DNA from: Acidobacterium capsulatum ATCC 51196
GTDB lineage: Bacteria; Acidobacteriota; Terriglobia; Terriglobales; Acidobacteriaceae
Assembly: GCF_000022565.1 (NCBI RefSeq)
Contig: NC_012483.1
Coordinates: 186,001 to 250,000 of the forward strand
Direction: 5' to 3'
DNA length: 64,000 bases
The notes under the pieces: generated by a model
What the model saw: only the letters and a program-made list of their open reading frames with translations
Databases searched by the model: none
What the model was told of the DNA's origin: nothing
Part shown: positions 62,558 to 64,000 of the stretch, one piece after another
Numbering within the stretch: the first letter of the stretch is position 1
How the letters are laid out: every line of letters starts with the position of its first letter
Made by a program: the position numbers and the translations under genes

Positions 62558-63640
62558 CTAAGCGATCGGCGCTCCGGCTGCCCGGTAGATGGCCTCCATC
62601 GCCAGCATGTCCTTGAGTCCCTCTTCGCCCGGAGTCGCCGGCGTCCGGTTGTAGCGCACGCAATCGGCAAAGTGATCGGCCTCATACACAAACTGGTACG
62701 GCTGCTTGCCCGGGCTGATGCCGCTCACCGGCCCGTGAATCGTCGTGCCGTGATACTTCAGTCCGTCATAGTAGAACGCCGGTTCCACCCACAGGTTGCC
62801 ATGCGTGCCATCCACGCTGAGATACGCCGGACCATTCTCCCCATACGACGAGCCGCTCGAAGCCAGAATGCCGGAAGGGAAGCGCATGTTGAACTCAATG
62901 CTCTCCTCCACCTCGGTAAATCGCGGTCCCGGAATCTTTGTCGCCACCTGCGCCGCAAAGTGATCCGGCTCTTCACCCGTGAACCAGCGAATCGCATTCA
63001 GTGGATAGATGCCCAGGTCCAGCAGCGAACCTCCGCCCGCGAGCTTGCGATTCAGCCGCCAGCCATGCATCTTGATGCCGTAAAATCCGCCCTGAAAACC
63101 CTGAATCTCGCCAATCGCACCGCTCCGCGCCAGCTTGCGAATCTGCTGCCACATCGGGTCATAGTGAACGCGATAGGCAATCATCAGCTTCACATTATTT
63201 TCGCGGCAGGCGTCGATCATCTGCTGGCATTCTTTTGAAGAGATGGCCATCGGCTTCTCGCACAGCACATGCTTGCCGGCCTTGGCCGCGCGAATCGTGT
63301 ATTCGGCATGCATGCTGTTCGGCAGTCCGATGTACACCGCGTCAATCTCGGGGTTGTGCGCAATCTCGTCGTAGTTTTCGTAGTTGTAGACGTTCTTCGG
63401 CGAAATGCCATACAGCGCTTCATACTTCGGCGCTTTCTCTTTGGCGTGCCCACTCACCAGTGCCGTCACCTTGCACTTGTTCGACTGCGCACAGGCACGC
63501 ATGAAGATGTCAGAAATATCGCCCAGCCCCACGGGCGCAAAGCGCAGCGGCTTCTGCGCTTCGGCATGCAGCGGCAATGCCGAAGACGCGGCTGCCATCA
63601 GAGAGAGTTTCGTGAACGTGCGGCGATTGAACGTCGTCAT
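62558..63640 (-). CDS. Tat-exported Gfo/Idh/MocA-family oxidoreductase
   Basis: The 360-residue protein starts with a twin-arginine signal (NRRTFTKLSLMAAASSALPLHAEA), so it is folded with its cofactor before export to the periplasm. The NAD(P)-binding core begins APVGLGDISDIFMRACAQS. EKP in HVLCEKPMAISSKEC is the family signature, and GGGSLLDLGIYPLNAIRWF is the substrate-side helix. It most resembles glucose-fructose oxidoreductase, which holds its cofactor tightly. The next gene upstream is an SMP-30-type lactonase, which would hydrolyse the lactone product, so the pair probably oxidises a sugar in the periplasm. Confidence 0.9.
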   Translation of the reverse strand: MTTFNRRTFTKLSLMAAASSALPLHAEAQKPLRFAPVGLGDISDIFMRACAQSNKCKVTALVSGHAKEKAPKYEALYGISPKNVYNYENYDEIAHNPEIDAVYIGLPNSMHAEYTIRAAKAGKHVLCEKPMAISSKECQQMIDACRENNVKLMIAYRVHYDPMWQQIRKLARSGAIGEIQGFQGGFYGIKMHGWRLNRKLAGGGSLLDLGIYPLNAIRWFTGEEPDHFAAQVATKIPGPRFTEVEESIEFNMRFPSGILASSGSSYGENGPAYLSVDGTHGNLWVEPAFYYDGLKYHGTTIHGPVSGISPGKQPYQFVYEADHFADCVRYNRTPATPGEEGLKDMLAMEAIYRAAGAPIA

Positions 63641-63661
63641 GGGCGTGCTCCTCCTGTGTTT

Positions 63662-64000
63662 TTAGCGCCGGAAGGCCGGCAGATAACCCTTCACCCGCGT
63701 CTGCAGGCGATACACATGCGTGCGGGCCGTAATGTAGAGCGTCGTTCCATCGCCGCCCCAGGCCAGGTTCGCCGCCACTTCCGGCAGCAGAATCTGCCCC
63801 AGCACCTTGCCCTGCGGCGTCACAATCCGAATGCCTCCCGGGGCGGTCGTCCAGATGTTGCCGTGGCTGTCGATCTTCATCCCGTCCGGCACGCCCGGCC
63901 CATCCTTGCTCGTGAAGTCAATCACGTCCCGCGGTTCGCCCACGCTGCCATCCGCGTGCAGCGGATACGCAATCACCCGCATCGCCGGTCCCGAGTTGTT
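63662..64000 (-). CDS. SMP-30/gluconolactonase-like protein, C-terminal part (runs off window)
   Basis: Only the C-terminal 112 residues are in the window. The visible part begins NNSGPAMRVIAYPLHADGSV and continues with DVIDFTSKDGPGVPDGMKID, GNIWTTAPGGIRIVTPQGKVLGQI, NLAWGGDGTTLYITARTHVYRL, all typical of the six-bladed SMP-30 propeller that binds a divalent metal and hydrolyses sugar lactones. The metal-binding Asp is in DGPGVPDGMKID. It lies 21 bases upstream of the Gfo/Idh/MocA gene in the same direction, suggesting an operon for periplasmic sugar oxidation. Confidence 0.88.
   Translation of the reverse strand, partial: NNSGPAMRVIAYPLHADGSVGEPRDVIDFTSKDGPGVPDGMKIDSHGNIWTTAPGGIRIVTPQGKVLGQILLPEVAANLAWGGDGTTLYITARTHVYRLQTRVKGYLPAFRR

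Overview
The window is GC-rich, tightly packed chromosomal DNA from a member of the Acidobacteriota, most likely family Acidobacteriaceae (Acidobacterium-like). That placement is an inference from gene content: a VWFA-related protein of the acidobacterial type, an Oar-like TonB-dependent receptor with an N-terminal carboxypeptidase-regulatory domain, a PadR regulator next to a small protein built like an ABC-permease prefix domain, DUF2911, and a GH10 xylanase. No rRNA, tRNA, insertion sequence, prophage or CRISPR array was seen.

Layout. 1-4 kb: the end of a GH10 xylanase, a secreted VWFA-like protein, a dienelactone hydrolase and an MFS exporter. 3.9-6.9 kb: rpsO-pnp with a terminator-like hairpin between them and a strong terminator after pnp. 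6.9-9 kb: an EamA transporter, an unknown protein, a DinB protein and a short remnant of a second DinB/DUF1569 gene. 9-12.8 kb (minus): serine hydrolase, murQ and murA, linking peptidoglycan recycling to synthesis. 13-22.7 kb: lepB, a diguanylate cyclase, aroA, a GAF-GAF-PP2C phosphatase, hpt, lgt, a SprT-like protease, an EAL protein and a TPR protein. 22.7-34 kb: uvrA, a bacterial SET protein, a secreted TPR protein, a P450, a second DinB-type protein, prepilin peptidase, mazG, a GNAT plus enolase-superfamily pair, and a kynureninase-like enzyme. 34-40.5 kb: DUF2911, glutaryl-CoA dehydrogenase, a GGDEF-EAL protein and an MlaF/MlaE-type lipid ABC pair. 40.6-50.7 kb: an NtrC-type regulator with a PDZ/multi-TM/GAF/PAS histidine kinase, then (divergent) glf, a GT2 glycosyltransferase, a Ser/Thr kinase with TPRs and a small unknown protein. 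50.8-64 kb: hrpB, padR plus a membrane protein, an orphan PAS histidine kinase, the Oar-like receptor, an AraC regulator divergent from an SDR epimerase, a cupin gene broken by an in-frame stop, a Tat-exported Gfo/Idh/MocA oxidoreductase and the end of an SMP-30 lactonase.

How genes work together. Three cyclic-di-GMP turnover proteins lie within 25 kb. The most interesting stretch is the 629-base gap between the PDZ histidine kinase and glf. It holds a good sigma-54 (-24/-12) match facing the kinase-regulator operon, weaker GG-N10-GC matches facing glf, and a 16-base dyad between them. This suggests, but does not prove, that the NtrC-type regulator controls its own operon and perhaps galactofuranose-type surface glycan synthesis. 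Other notable items are padR, which appears leaderless with an operator over its own -10 box, the single-stop cupin pseudogene, and a lipid-transport ATPase lacking the usual Walker B glutamate.
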